From positions 32,315,519 to 32,379,518 of the forward strand of contig NW_026947485.1 of NCBI RefSeq assembly GCF_034190915.1: 64,000 bases of DNA. The letters run 5' to 3'. Shown one piece after another: positions 34,822-45,097 of this stretch. Within the stretch, counting starts at the first letter, position 1. Each line of letters begins with the position of its first letter. Source of the DNA: Cavia porcellus. Its lineage: Eukaryota > Chordata > Mammalia > Rodentia > Caviidae. The notes beneath the pieces are model-generated. The model made no database searches and had not been told where the DNA came from. It saw nothing but the letters and a program-made list of their open reading frames with translations. A program made the position numbers and the translations under genes.

Positions 34822-35908
34822 TCAGTTTGTCTTCTTCATTTTGTTTTTTGCTCCCTTCATTGTGGCCTCTCTGCCACTATTTCTGGAATCTTTGTATTTT
34901 TTTGTTTTAGAATATCCTGCAGTATTCTTTGTAAAGTTGAATTGATGGTTGCAAATGCACTTTGTTTCTCCATTAATTTCTAGAAACAGTTGTGCAGGAT
35001 ATATCAATCTTGGCTGGAGATTATTGTCTTTCAAAGCTTGAATTATTTTGCCCCACATTCTTCTTGATTTGATGGTTTGTGCCAAGAAGTCTGCAGTAAT
35101 TCTGATGGATGTTCCCTTGTAAGTGATCTATTTCTTGTCTCTGATAGCTTTTAACATTCTGTTCTTGTATTGGATTTCTGGAATTTTGATTATTATATGC
35201 CTGGGTGTAGTTCTGTTTGGGTTGTAGGTGGCTGGGGTCCTGTATGCCTCATAGATCTGAGTGTCTTTAGCTTTTCCCATATTAGGGAAGTTCTCCTTGA
35301 TTATTTCTGTGAATAGCCTTTGCAGTTCATTTGTTTGTATCCCTGCTTCTTCCTTTACATTCTTAATTCTTAAGTTATAGCTCCTCTTATCATCTTCTAG
35401 CCTTTGTATTGTTACTGCTTGTTTCCTTGTTATTTTTAACAAGTTTTTTTGTTTGTTTCATGCTCCCAAATTACAAATCTGTCCTCCAGTTCAGATAATC
35501 TCTCTTTAGTTTCTTTCAAGCTGTTATGGAAGCTTTCAATAGAGTTTTTAGTTTCCTGGTAATCTCTTTGAACCTGCTTCATGTATTCTACGCTTTCTCT
35601 ATTTTCTCCATCAAACAATTCTCCCCTTTTTTCTCTTCTTCTATTCCACCATATGTTTTTTCTTGAGAGGTGCTTAGCATTTCTTTAACTATCCTACTTA
35701 TACCTTGCTTTACTTGGTTAAATACTTCACTTTTGAACTCATCTATGAGGTCTGAGAGATAATGCTTTATTGGTGCTGTGCCTGATATTGCATGCTTTCT
35801 GTTTTCATTCTCCTTTGCATTTACATTTCCTAGATCAGTATTCTCAGGATTGAGGACTGACGACCCTTTCTTGTTGTTCCCTCTTTCCATACTTTTTGTT
35901 CCTTCCAT
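34822..35908 (-). pseudogene. L1/HAL1 ORF1 protein remnant (copy 2)
   Basis: Minus-strand pieces starting at 35908 (MEGTKSME), 35618 and 35442 follow the same order as copy 1: N-terminus, coiled coil (SLKETKERLSELEDRF), RRM (IIKENFPNMG) and C-terminal domain (NNLQPRLIYPAQL). The frame changes near 35,600 and 35,445, and an in-frame TAG lies at 35125-35127. This copy is dead. As in copy 1 the C-terminal end is followed by the tandem-unit module and not by ORF2. Confidence 0.87.
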
Positions 35909-36665
35909 AAAAGCATATATAGGCGGCCCAGTTTTTTTCTTTGTGGGTTACAGTTTGTTTGAATCCTGCCGGCTGGGTGTTCCCCCCACTGCAGTGTACT
36001 AGGGAGACACAGACCTGGGCAGCCTATGCTAGGCCTGCCCCTCCAGGTCAGTCAACCTGCTGAAGGCTTCACTGCATTAGGGCGCACTGCCAGATGCAGG
36101 GACCTGGTTTGGGCTAGCCTACTGGGTCTTAGTCCGCAGTGTCACCCAGGTCAAGCACTCCCCACCAGTCTTGCTTGAGAGGGGAATATGTGACTGAAGT
36201 CACTGCAGCTTCCTGTTCTGGCTAGTCTGCCAGGTCCCAGAATCTCCTCTGTTGGAGCTTCCTAGTCTAATGAAGGGTCCCCATTCCTCTCACTCACTGC
36301 AGGTTGATGCAGAGCTCCCCACCAGCTCTGCTGTCAATTCAATTCACTGATTCCCACTCTCAGAGATTTCGTGTCTCTATCTCTGCTGTGCCGATTCAGA
36401 TGCAGCAGTGGCAGCAGAAAATTCAAGCTGAAAATTCCAGAAGCATGGATTCCAGCTTCGACACTGAGACTTTAGCTGTTCCAGTTGTGGCACCGGGATT
36501 GTATTTCCAGTTGGTTTCTTTCAGCTTAGTTCATTCCTGGGTGAACAGGCTATATCTCTCCCTGCTTAGGACTCCCCAAACCACACCATTCCTGGAATCT
36601 AAGCTGCCTGTCTCAGAGAGCCTCCATGGCTGCTGTGATCTATCCACCATGTTCTCCTGGAAGTC
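35909..36665 (-). repeat. HAL1-like 5' UTR (copy 2)
   Basis: Colinear with 25476-26185; shared blocks include cctgggcagcctatgct and gaccatgttctcctggaa-type wording. The 157-aa plus-strand frame at 36304-36777 is a shadow of this region. Confidence 0.75.
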
Positions 36666-36839
36666 CTTAACAGATTTCTTAATGCATATTTTTTATTCCC
36701 ATGGTAAGAGCATTATTATGTTAGACAGCATTCCTTGTCCATCACTAATATGTATAGTTCTGGTTTTTTCCTTTTGAAGGGGTAACAACTTCCTTTTCCC
36801 TTTTTAAAAACACATTGTTTATTTTCCTAACTCTTAGCC

Positions 36840-37110
36840 TCTTCTAAGATTCTTTGTTTTTTATCTGGAGTGCAGCAAGTGGCCAGGATGATTGGGACAC
36901 ATTGCCACAATAGCTCAAAAGTGAGCATCAAAGTTTGAAATGCATCTGCAAATCTCCAGGGATCCTCTGAAAAGTCAGTCTAATCATTCTTTGCCTTATT
37001 GGATATCTGCACCTGAAAAAGGGACCTGGACTCAAGTAGTCCCCTCTGCTCCTGGGACTTCTCTCAAGAGGCAGGACAAGGGCTGAGTTAGCGGAGTAAG
37101 ATGCATCATT
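36840..37110 (-). pseudogene. ERV gag capsid remnant
   Basis: The minus-strand reading gives LREVPGAEGTT, then, after a frame change, FSEDPWRFADAFQTLMLTFE and CTPDKKQRIL. This fits the N-terminal capsid region of gammaretrovirus-type Gag, which builds the viral core. Stops and frameshifts make it non-functional. Confidence 0.7.
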
Positions 37111-37889
37111 CTGAGTCCATCCAGGGGAGCTTAAAGCTGTCTGAGGGGGCTGAGGAATACTGAGTTTCTCTGGGGCACAAGGCTTTGGTTGAGTTCCTGA
37201 GTCACGACGTAAAGGTAGGGGAACTGATTTACTGCCTGAGGACTACAAGGAGGAGACCTCTCATATCCTGCTGAGAGAAAGTTGGGAATGTGAGGACAGG
37301 ATCACCAATGATATCATCCCCTTTTCCTCAGGAGCTACTCTAAATATCATACCTTTGTTGTCTTTCTAGAGATAAAGCAGTAAAAATCTGATTTCACATC
37401 AACTTCCTTGTCTTCTGTGGAAGTAAGAGAACTTAAAAATAGTTTTATAACTTAAACTGCCATCCTCTACCCATCTCTCACCATTCCCTAGCTCATACTG
37501 GATTCAAACTCTAGCATAAGTCATTCCTTTTTCATATTGGCAGGTTCAGACTATCCCCGCTGATCAAGGATATGGTCTAGTTGCAAAATCATTGGAATCT
37601 GTGGAGTACTATTCATAGTTTTTCCCATGGGTCATCTTGGGGCCTATGAAGTGAGAGAAGCAGGTCTGGGATCCTTTAGATGGCATTCCATATAGCACGA
37701 GGAAGCCCACTGAGTTTAAAAAGTATTGCTTGTGAGACATAATTACTTACTAAGCTCAAAGCTCTGGCAGAAGCACCAGTGATACTGTAAGAGTGGAGAC
37801 TTCTAGGCTCCTTTAGCTTAGGGCTCCCCATTCTGTGGTTCACTAACTCCTTAGGGAGAAGAGTGGAGCCTCTACCGGGAAACTCTCAT

Positions 37890-38175
37890 GATATCAGGGT
37901 GGAGCCCCCCTACTAGAGACTCCCTTGTTAATTGAGAAACAAGACACTTTTAATAGATCAGGGTGGAGCTCTCAAACTCCTTTTCTAAGGAGTCCCTAGT
38001 GAGAGTTCTTAGAGAAAAAGAGCACCCCTTAGGACTTCCTTAGAAACTCAAAAGAGATCAAGATGGAAGCCCTGCGTGAGTTCCCACAGCCTTTTGAGCC
38101 CCAGAGATCAGGGCGAAGTCCACTCTAGGGCTCTTTTAGAAACAGTGAATTCTTAAGAGATCAGGGTGGAGCACT
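37890..38175 (-). repeat. Degenerate ~50-bp repeats in the ERV leader/gag region
   Basis: The motif gatcagggtggagc, exact or near-exact, starts at about 37893, 37956, 38056, 38106 and 38159. The steps are about 63, 100, 50 and 53 bases. Confidence 0.65.
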
Positions 38176-38289
38176 ATCTAGATGGCTCCCTTAGCCACCT
38201 GGGAAACAATATCCCTTGCATTTACACCGATTATACAACTTTGGTACTTTCTATAATGCATTAGTGATAGTGTTATAACTTGTGCCCCG

Positions 38290-39120
38290 GTATAAAATCC
38301 AAGGAAACAAGAGACCGAAAATTTAGGTAGCAAAGGCTTTATTTCTAGGCCTGGTGACAAGTCTCCAGGAGCCAATTTGGAGACTGTGTCCCAGAGACTG
38401 AAGGGAGGACTTTAAAAAGAGGCTGGAGGAAAAGGGTGTGGGGGGGGGAGAAACAAAGAAACCTGCAGAGCCATCAAACTTGTTGACCCAAGTCTGGAAA
38501 CTGTATTGCTGTCCACTTAGTTCTGACAATCTCGGGAGTTCCTGGTGTTTCTCAAATTACTCCCATCCTACAGACTGACATTATCTTGGAGTGGCACATC
38601 TGCGGCAATATTTGGGGAAGAAAGTGGACAGTTAATTATCCCAGGACAGCTCGTTTTTGCTAGTGGGTGTGAAGGGGTCAAGAGTTACAAGAAGCTGAAA
38701 CTTAAGTTTTACAAAGATCTGATATCTAACTCATTTGATGCATACAGAACAAAAGGAAAGCACTGATTGGGGTTTGGGCCATAGTATTTCCCGGTAATTT
38801 CTTTGAAGCTAAACAGTTCTTAAATTTTGGGGCAGGCTCATTTTATGACAGATCATCACCAGGTCGGGAAGAGGTCACCAGAAACCCAAATTCTTTATGG
38901 CCTAGATAAATAGGTGAGGGGAGAGGGAGGCAATAAGGCGCCATACAGAACAGAAAACGGCGGTTATGTGTCAAGGTCAGGTAAAGGGTTAAACTCATAT
39001 GCAAATCTCTCTGCACACAAGCAGGTTACTTTAAACAAGTGTAAATTAGTGGGCCATCCTAGTTTTCTTTAGCTATTTAGAGGAGAATAGAGGCGCCTAA
39101 CAGTGATTAACAACCCTTGT
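38290..39120 (-). repeat. LTR-like sequence, family uncertain
   Basis: The minus strand contains aaataaagcctttgctacct, an R/U5-type poly(A) signal context, and a ttttaaagtc TATA-like block upstream. Boundaries were not found. Confidence 0.4.
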
Positions 39121-39668
39121 TAGCTTGTTTTAGCACAACTTCTGTAGTTTGTAGAGGGCAACAATGGTTAACATATCAATTAGGTGAGATTCTTGCAATT
39201 CTTTACAGAGGAGAGTATTGCTCAACATATCAATTAGGTCACTTAACATATCAGTTAGGGAAAAAGGATAAAAAAACACATTTAGTAAGCCACGTTTGCA
39301 GGTTTGCTATAATACACATATAACGAAGCTATTTTCGTAGAGTACAACAATAGAAGCCTCTTTTTAAACAAAGTTTAAAAAAATTTACAAAGTTTGAAGA
39401 GTTTGAAGAGTAATGATGGCTCTACTTTTACATACAACCAGATGAGTTGATTTTTACGGACTGCTCCTTTGTTTTACTCAGGCCATCAGGGGTATGTTCT
39501 TAAATTACCTGAATTTCTTTTAGAGAAAATAAATGGGGAAGGGATCTAACCCAATTCAGAAAAGAAGGGAGGAGATACTATATACTCCCTAAACTCAGAG
39601 GTTTATCTTTTACCTACAAGGATGAGGTTGCCTGAAGACCATGAGATTGTTTTAAAAGAAGGAAAAGT

Positions 39669-39775
39669 GGGGGCTGGGGATTTAGCTTAGCGGCATAAGC
39701 ACCTGCCTTGCAAGCAGGCAGTCGTGAGTTCAATCCCCAGTACTGATAAAAAAAGGAAAAAAAAAGGAAAAGAGA
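39669..39775 (+). mobile_element. ID SINE
   Basis: It reads ggggctggggatttagctta, then gagttcaatccccagtactg, then a gataaaaaaaggaaaa tail, a variant of the young ID tail. It is inserted in LTR-like sequence. Confidence 0.93.
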
Positions 39776-39783
39776 AAATGGTG

Positions 39784-39960
39784 AACAAACATGCAGAACC
39801 ACATAATTGACCCACATGACCAGTTAAAATCATCAACAAACATGGCAGAATTTATGTGGCTGACCCACAACATACACCACACAATGAATCAAAATGGCCA
39901 CCATATAAGGAATCTGAGTGGCTGATCCACAGGATGGATGAAAATGGCCAATGAAGTGAG
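39784..39960. repeat. Degenerate ~50-60 bp repeats, LTR-like
   Basis: The pattern atgaatcaaaatggccacca ... gtggctgatccacaggatgg recurs three times. A further related unit lies at about 40340-40400 (gatgaaccaaaatggctgcc). Confidence 0.55.
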
Positions 39961-39989
39961 TCCATTAACAACATAGGAATCCAAGGAGC

Positions 39990-40160
39990 CAAACTGATAA
40001 AATTGGAATTTTATTAGCTGAGCTCAGCGACCACCCGTGGGCCCCTATTGTAGAGTCCAAACAAGAGGCACAGGACTGGGAAGTTACAGAGCGTTTGAAA
40101 CAGAAAACCACCAAAAACAAACAAACAAACAAACCCAAAAAACATCCTGTTGGAAACAAT
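39990..40160 (-). repeat. Possible LTR R/U5 fragment
   Basis: The minus strand reads taataaaattccaattttat, a poly(A)-signal context of LTR type, next to the repeat block above. No terminus was located. Confidence 0.35.
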
Positions 40161-41071
40161 TTAGCTAGAATCTTACCTTAATTTTTAGTTGACACCTATA
40201 TCCTGCTTGTTTGTTGAGCAGGTTAAATTTTTCTCTTGTGGGTGCAGCTCATTCTGCTTTTCTCCTAGGACTTGTACCCTAAGTAATTTTTCACTCTTCT
40301 GGGTCAAATACAGGGCACAAATGGCATTAGTTACGCCAAGCTGCCACAGCCAACCCATGTGACTAATTCACATGATGAACCAAAATGGCTGCCAAATATG
40401 ATGGAAAGCTGGACAGGGATGAAACAAGGCCCTGAGCAAGCAACTCACGTGTGATTAAACCCTGCCTCCCAAATCTTCCTAGGAGAAAAGCAGATGAGAA
40501 TTTGAACACAAGAAGGGATAAACTGGGATAGATAGCATTCAAACAAGAGACCAAGTTACCAACAGCTATTTTTTACCAAAATAGTGAAAATTCTGAGCAG
40601 AGGGAAATCAGAAACAGGAGGACAAAAAGGCATACTAACTGCTAGGTGGCACATATGGAACTCGAACAGTTTGTTCTGTGACTGGGTTAATAACTGGTTG
40701 TCTGACAGCTCATTACTGACTTGAGCACACAGTGAATGACTGAAAATGGGAAGGAAAAACACAGAGGCCATGAGCTTCTCCTCCCCATCCCACATGGTGG
40801 GACACACTAGGAAACGCCGCAGAGCTGTGAGAAAAACGTCCCGAGTTCCCCTGCTTCCATTTTTACCACCATCTAATTCCCTGCTCTCCTCAATAACCAA
40901 AATGGATCTGAGCCTTGCACGAAGAAAAGAGGTAAGAAGGGGATTAGAAATTTCTCTTAGGAGAGAGAGGGGGAAGGGGAAACAAACAAACAAGCAAACT
41001 ACCTCAGCTATAAATTTTACAGAGAAATAAAATGGTGCCTAAAGACCTTACCTCCTGCCTGGATCACCACA
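40161..41071. other. ERV-flanking sequence, unassigned
   Basis: Lies between LTR-like pieces. The overlapping frames at 40556-40993 and 40746-41030 have no recognisable motif and oppose each other, so I treat them as chance. Confidence 0.4.
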
Positions 41072-41526
41072 GTATTTATCAGGTTTTGAGGTGCTACAGT
41101 CTCCTTCTAGAAGTGGTTTCTAGGTTGTTTCAGTCCTGAACAAAGAATTGGTCAAGAAGAGGTAAAAAGGTAGTAAGCTTTTACCTTTATTAAAGATATG
41201 AAAGGAATAGAATCATGTTTTGCAGAGCGAGTTTGGACCAACTAAAAAGTAGAAAAAGAAGTATACGTTACAGGGTGAGAGTGGACCACTGTGAAAGAGT
41301 GGTCACAAGGAAAATGACAGCTGTCTTTTGTTCCTCCTACTCCTTAGGCTGATGTCAGGTCTAGGCCATCACATAAAAAACCTGATTGGGCTTTCACAGG
41401 ACAAAGATAACTCTTTTTGTTTAGTTCCTCCTGCAGGGCTGTGGGGACTCTTTACATTGCTGTCATGTGATTGACAGCTCATGGCCACGCCCCCAGACAG
41501 CTTGCACACTCTAATATCCTGCCTCA
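41072..41526 (-). repeat. ERV1-type LTR
   Basis: On the minus strand it starts TGAGGCAGG and has atctttaataaaggtaaaag (poly(A) signal). The stretch cttgaccaattctttgttca is close to cttgaccaactctttgctca in the plus-strand solo LTR at 43207-43637. The 3' end near 41072 is set by that comparison. Confidence 0.65.
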
Positions 41527-42311
41527 TTTTTATTTTTCAAGGCCATTTTTTCCTTACTAAGTAACTTGACTTGGAGACATTATAATAATTAAAAAGGAAC
41601 AACAACAACAACAAAAAAAACAGTATTAATATAATTCTAGAATTCTAGAATTCACATTTTCTTCTGGACACATTGTTAAAATCTGTTTTCTAGTCTCCTG
41701 TGGTAGATGCCCAGAAGAAAGTATAAATCAAGAATAGAGGCATTTTTTTTTCCTTTTAGAAAATACATCTTACAAGAAAGGTTGCCTGGTTCTTTTCTCA
41801 GGCTCTTATGTTTTGTTCTGAGCCAGAAGATCTCTTAGATAAAAGATACTCTACCCAGATACCTTTAATATACATATGACTGCCCTGAAGGCTTATCATC
41901 TCCATCAAGTAGGCAGATCCACTATGTTAGTAGTCTTCATGTTTTTCCTTGAATGTGCTCTCCTGAGACTCTTAGATATGATGGTGTTTGAGTAAAACAC
42001 TTCCCAAATAACTTCATCTTTCTCTGGGTGACATAATTGAAAAGATGGACAAAGTGGTCAAGCAATTGTTACAGCAAGAAAAAATATAGTGAGATAATCC
42101 ACCCAATCATGTTCCTGATTTTTGTGTATTTACCATCAGCGATTTCCCTGAAACAAGAAGACCTTCTCCATCGCTGTTGTGAAACTGAAGTTCTTTGAAG
42201 TAGCCACGTCTGTGTTGAAACAGCTGCAGATTAACTTCAGCTGACTAGAACACCATGACTGTGGAGAGATGGAATGTTGCAGATAAAAACTAAAGTTAGC
42301 TTGGAATATCT
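41527..42311. other. Intergenic sequence, nothing recognised
   Basis: AT-rich, with a (aac)n patch at 41599-41616 and a small palindromic aattctagaattctagaattc-like run near 41634. No gene. Confidence 0.45.
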
Positions 42312-42414
42312 TTAGTCTCTCTCTTTTTTTTATTTTTTTGGTATCAGGATCAAACTCTCAACCTCGTGCATGGCAGGCAGGTGCTTGTGCTGCTGAGCTA
42401 ACTTCCCAGCCCCT
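42312..42414 (-). mobile_element. ID SINE, antisense
   Basis: The + strand reads ggtatcaggatcaaactctc, then gctgctgagctaacttccca, after a T-rich tail. Confidence 0.85.
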
Positions 42415-42925
42415 ATGGTCTCTTTTAATGGCCATTTATCATCCACCTCTGTATCTAACCTACCATCCAGACTGCCAGATAAAATTTTTGGAATGTATAA
42501 TAAACCTGACCTTCACCACTGCCAGCCCTAAAGCTAAGAAGATGGTGAGACAAATACCTGAATCCTGTCAAAAAAATTTCCCCCTGCATTGCATAAAGAT
42601 AGCGTCCAAATCCCCACCATTCTGTATGCCACCTTCTTGATGACCCCACTTACTGACTTTTGTTCTGTGATTTCCAAAGCTCATGTAAGTTTCCACAGTG
42701 GACCACGTAATTCACAGTAGATAACTTGAATCTGTTTTCCCAGACCGTAATCACTCATATTTGGCTTAGAATAAAATTTTCCATTTCCTTTAAAACAGAG
42801 TTGTTATTTTACTTCAACCCTGTTCAATGTAACATTTTAGTTGCATAAAGTTTCCAATGATTAGAACATTACAGATAAAACAGTTTGCCTCATCCATTTT
42901 CACCACCCTCTTTCTTGTTGAATTT
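42415..42925. other. Unassigned sequence
   Basis: No family recognised. The frame at 42338-42640 begins inside the SINE and is chance. Confidence 0.4.
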
Positions 42926-42929
42926 CTAA

Positions 42930-43990
42930 ATCGAGACTGATCTAGTCTTTTTTTGGGTCCTGCTTTTCTTCTTTTTCAATGGAAATTTTCAAATGTGTAC
43001 AAAAGTGGGGAGAACCATATAATGAAATCTTATGTACCATTGTGTCCCATAAATTCTGGTATGCTATATTGGCTTTATTGTTTGATTTTAGGAACTAATT
43101 TCATTTGTGACCTATGGATGATTTAACAGAGTATTGTTTAAATTCCATATATTTGCATAATTTCTGTGGTTTCTTTTGCTATTGATTTCTGGTTTCATTA
43201 CACTATTGAAACAGGAGTTTAAAGAATAGCAAAACTGGCTAGGGAAGTAGGTGTAACTTGTTAATTACAAGATCGTAGAACACATGTGCCGAACAGATCC
43301 CAAACCCTCTTGTAAGAATTATGTGGACTTCTCAAGAGAACTCATCTTTGATAAGATAGCCTAGAGCTAAAGAGTGGTTGATACATAAAGGACAGTCCAC
43401 GATGGGTTCTTGCCACAGTGTTTGCCATTGCAGAGATGGCCCACCCCCATGTGGCAGGGTGTCTTTTCCTACTTTTACTTGGTTCAAACTCTGTTCTGCA
43501 GGGCTTGTTTCTCTTCCTACGTTTAATAAAACTTTACAACCATTTGTGCTTGTCTTGACCAACTCTTTGCTCAGAACAGAAAAAACTTAGAAACTACCTC
43601 CAGAAAGAGACTCCAGCACCGCCCAAACCCGGTAACACTATGACCTGAATAATATGTATGGAATATTTTTGATTCTTTTGCTTTACTTAAGCATGGTTTT
43701 TGGGCTAGCATGTGATCTATAGATTTTTTTTTTTGTCTAGTTGATCTGTTTGTGATGGTGAGGTATTGAGGCCCCCCACTATAATTGTATTCATGTTTAC
43801 CTATTCTTTTGTGTCCAGTAGTGTTTGTTTTATGAAATCAGATGTGCCAATACTTGGTGCATGTATCTTTACAATTGTTATCTCTTCCTGTTTAATTGTT
43901 CCCTTAACCTTACATACTAATCTTCTTTGTCTCTTCAGATCAGTTTTGGCTTAAAGTCCACCTTGTCTGAAAATAGGGTACCTATTCCTG
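42930..43990 (-). mobile_element. L1 fragment, antisense, split by a solo LTR
   Basis: The left half ends ttgctattgatttctggttt. The right half resumes tgacctgaataatatgtatg and continues with cagatcagttttggcttaaa-type antisense L1 wording. The LTR between them carries a 4-bp duplication. Confidence 0.7.
43207..43637 (+). repeat. Solo ERV1-type LTR with CTAT target duplication
   Basis: It begins TGAAACAGG and ends GGTAACA. It is flanked by CTAT at 43203-43206 and 43638-43641, the 4-bp duplication usual for class I ERVs. It contains cgtttaataaaactttacaa (poly(A) signal) and a U5 similar to the LTR at 41072-41526. No internal viral sequence is attached. Confidence 0.82.
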
Positions 43991-44107
43991 TTTTCAAGTG
44001 GGAAGTTTATACCTGTGAATGCCCACCTCAGAAAAACAGAGTCTGCTCGCATAAATAACCTGTGGGCCTCAAAGTACTAGAAAAGCAAGAACAATCCAAA
44101 TCCAAAG

Positions 44108-44640
44108 ATAGTACAAGAAAGCAAATTTTATTTTATTGTATTTTATCTCATTTTATCTTTTATTTTATTTTAAAGAGAATAAAGCCAAGCAAAATAAAAT
44201 AGAATGAAGCCAATCAAAACAAATCAGTGTAAGTGACACAGGACTTCAAAACAATACGAAATCAATAATGGATTACCATAATACCTCTTGTTGTCTTTAA
44301 AATAGCTGCACATTCCTTCAGATATCATAAAATCAAACAAAAAGAACAGAATAGAACCAATAAAAACAAAACAATGAATGCAATAAAGGACTTCAACACA
44401 AGACAATGGTAAATCCAAAATGGCTAGCATAATATATCTTGTTATCTGTGAAATAGCTGCTCATGCCATTGGATATAATAAAATCAAACAAAACAGAATA
44501 AAACCCAACCCAACAAAACAATGAAAATGATACAGGACTTCAAAACAAGATAATAGGAAATTAATAATGGCTACTACCTTCAGAAAGAGATCCCCAATAT
44601 ATGCTATATTGTGTATTGTCATCCTCTGAATAGATAATCA
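44108..44640 (-). mobile_element. HAL1 3' end fragment (fourth copy)
   Basis: Three tandem units are easy to see here: caggacttcaaaacaatacg, aaggacttcaacacaagaca and caggacttcaaaacaagata near 44239, 44387 and 44533, about 147 bases apart. Each is followed by an aatggctaccataatacctc-type core. 5'-truncated, no ORF1. Confidence 0.8.
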
Positions 44641-44907
44641 AACTGCTGGCTTTAGACCTGCAAAGTCAGTGAAACACTAAACACTACAAGCATCAATTCC
44701 ATTTCACCTCAATACCTATCATTGAGCCTGTGTTTCTCTGGATCAGGTGGTTGCTCACAGGCAGTCAGGGGGGTGGGAGGGGTTGGTGGTTCTTGTTTCC
44801 AAGCCTGCATGCTAGAAGGGCCTGGCTTCTGGCTCTCCCTCAGCAGCCTGTGCATGGCACTGATTCACAGGAAGGGTTTGCTTCTCGGTGACTTCTTGTT
44901 CTCTTCA
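44641..44907. other. Unassigned, G-rich patch
   Basis: Lies between a HAL1 fragment and L1 sequence. It includes ggggggtgggaggggttggt. No family assigned. Confidence 0.35.
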
Positions 44908-44991
44908 AGAAAGTAAATTTTAAATCATAAAGATCAGAGCAGAAAATTATGAAATTGAGACTAAAAAATGACTACAAAGATTCAATGAATT

Positions 44992-45087
44992 GGGGCTGGG
45001 AATTTAGCTCAGCGGCATAAGCGCCTGCCTTGCAAGCAGGCAGTCATGAGTTCAATCCCCGGTACCAATGAAAAGGAAAAAGACAAA
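44992..45087 (+). mobile_element. Young ID SINE with AAAAGGAAAAAGAC tail
   Basis: A full body from ggggctgggaatttagctca to ccccggtaccaatgaaaagg. It is inserted in L1 ORF2 sequence. Confidence 0.95.
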
Positions 45088-45097
45088 GAGCTGATTC

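Larger units (their letters stand above)
33478..36680 (-). mobile_element. HAL1-like element (second copy) with 15-bp target duplication
   Basis: Bounds include the perfect duplication cttaacagatttctt at 33478-33492 and 36666-36680. On the minus strand the element begins gacttccaggagaacatggt and has a 5' UTR of about 0.75 kb, an ORF1 remnant (35908-34822) and the tandem-unit 3' module, and ends in an A-rich tract. No ORF2. Full length is about 3.17 kb. It interrupts the ERV and is therefore younger than it. Confidence 0.9.
31688..41526 (-). mobile_element. Decayed class I (gammaretrovirus-like) ERV region with nested insertions
   Basis: On the minus strand: an LTR at 41526-41072, gag capsid remnant near 37110-36840, integrase remnant near 33040-32790, and a truncated LTR-like piece at about 31860-31690. 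A HAL1 element (33493-36665) and an ID SINE (39669-39775) are inserted. The sequence left between capsid and integrase after removing the HAL1 is far too short for protease, reverse transcriptase and RNase H, so most of pol was lost first. 38.2-41.0 kb holds further LTR-like sequence of uncertain family, so this may be more than one provirus. All reading frames are broken. Confidence 0.6.

Noticed and set aside
36304..36777. The plus-strand 157-codon frame
   Set aside because: It lies antisense over the HAL1 5' UTR and runs into ERV sequence; no motif.
37890..38175. CRISPR-like array
   Set aside because: Spacing is uneven and repeats are degenerate, and the context is mammalian ERV DNA.
41625..41660. 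Palindromic ctagaattctagaattc run
   Set aside because: Too short, in AT-rich DNA, with no further structure.
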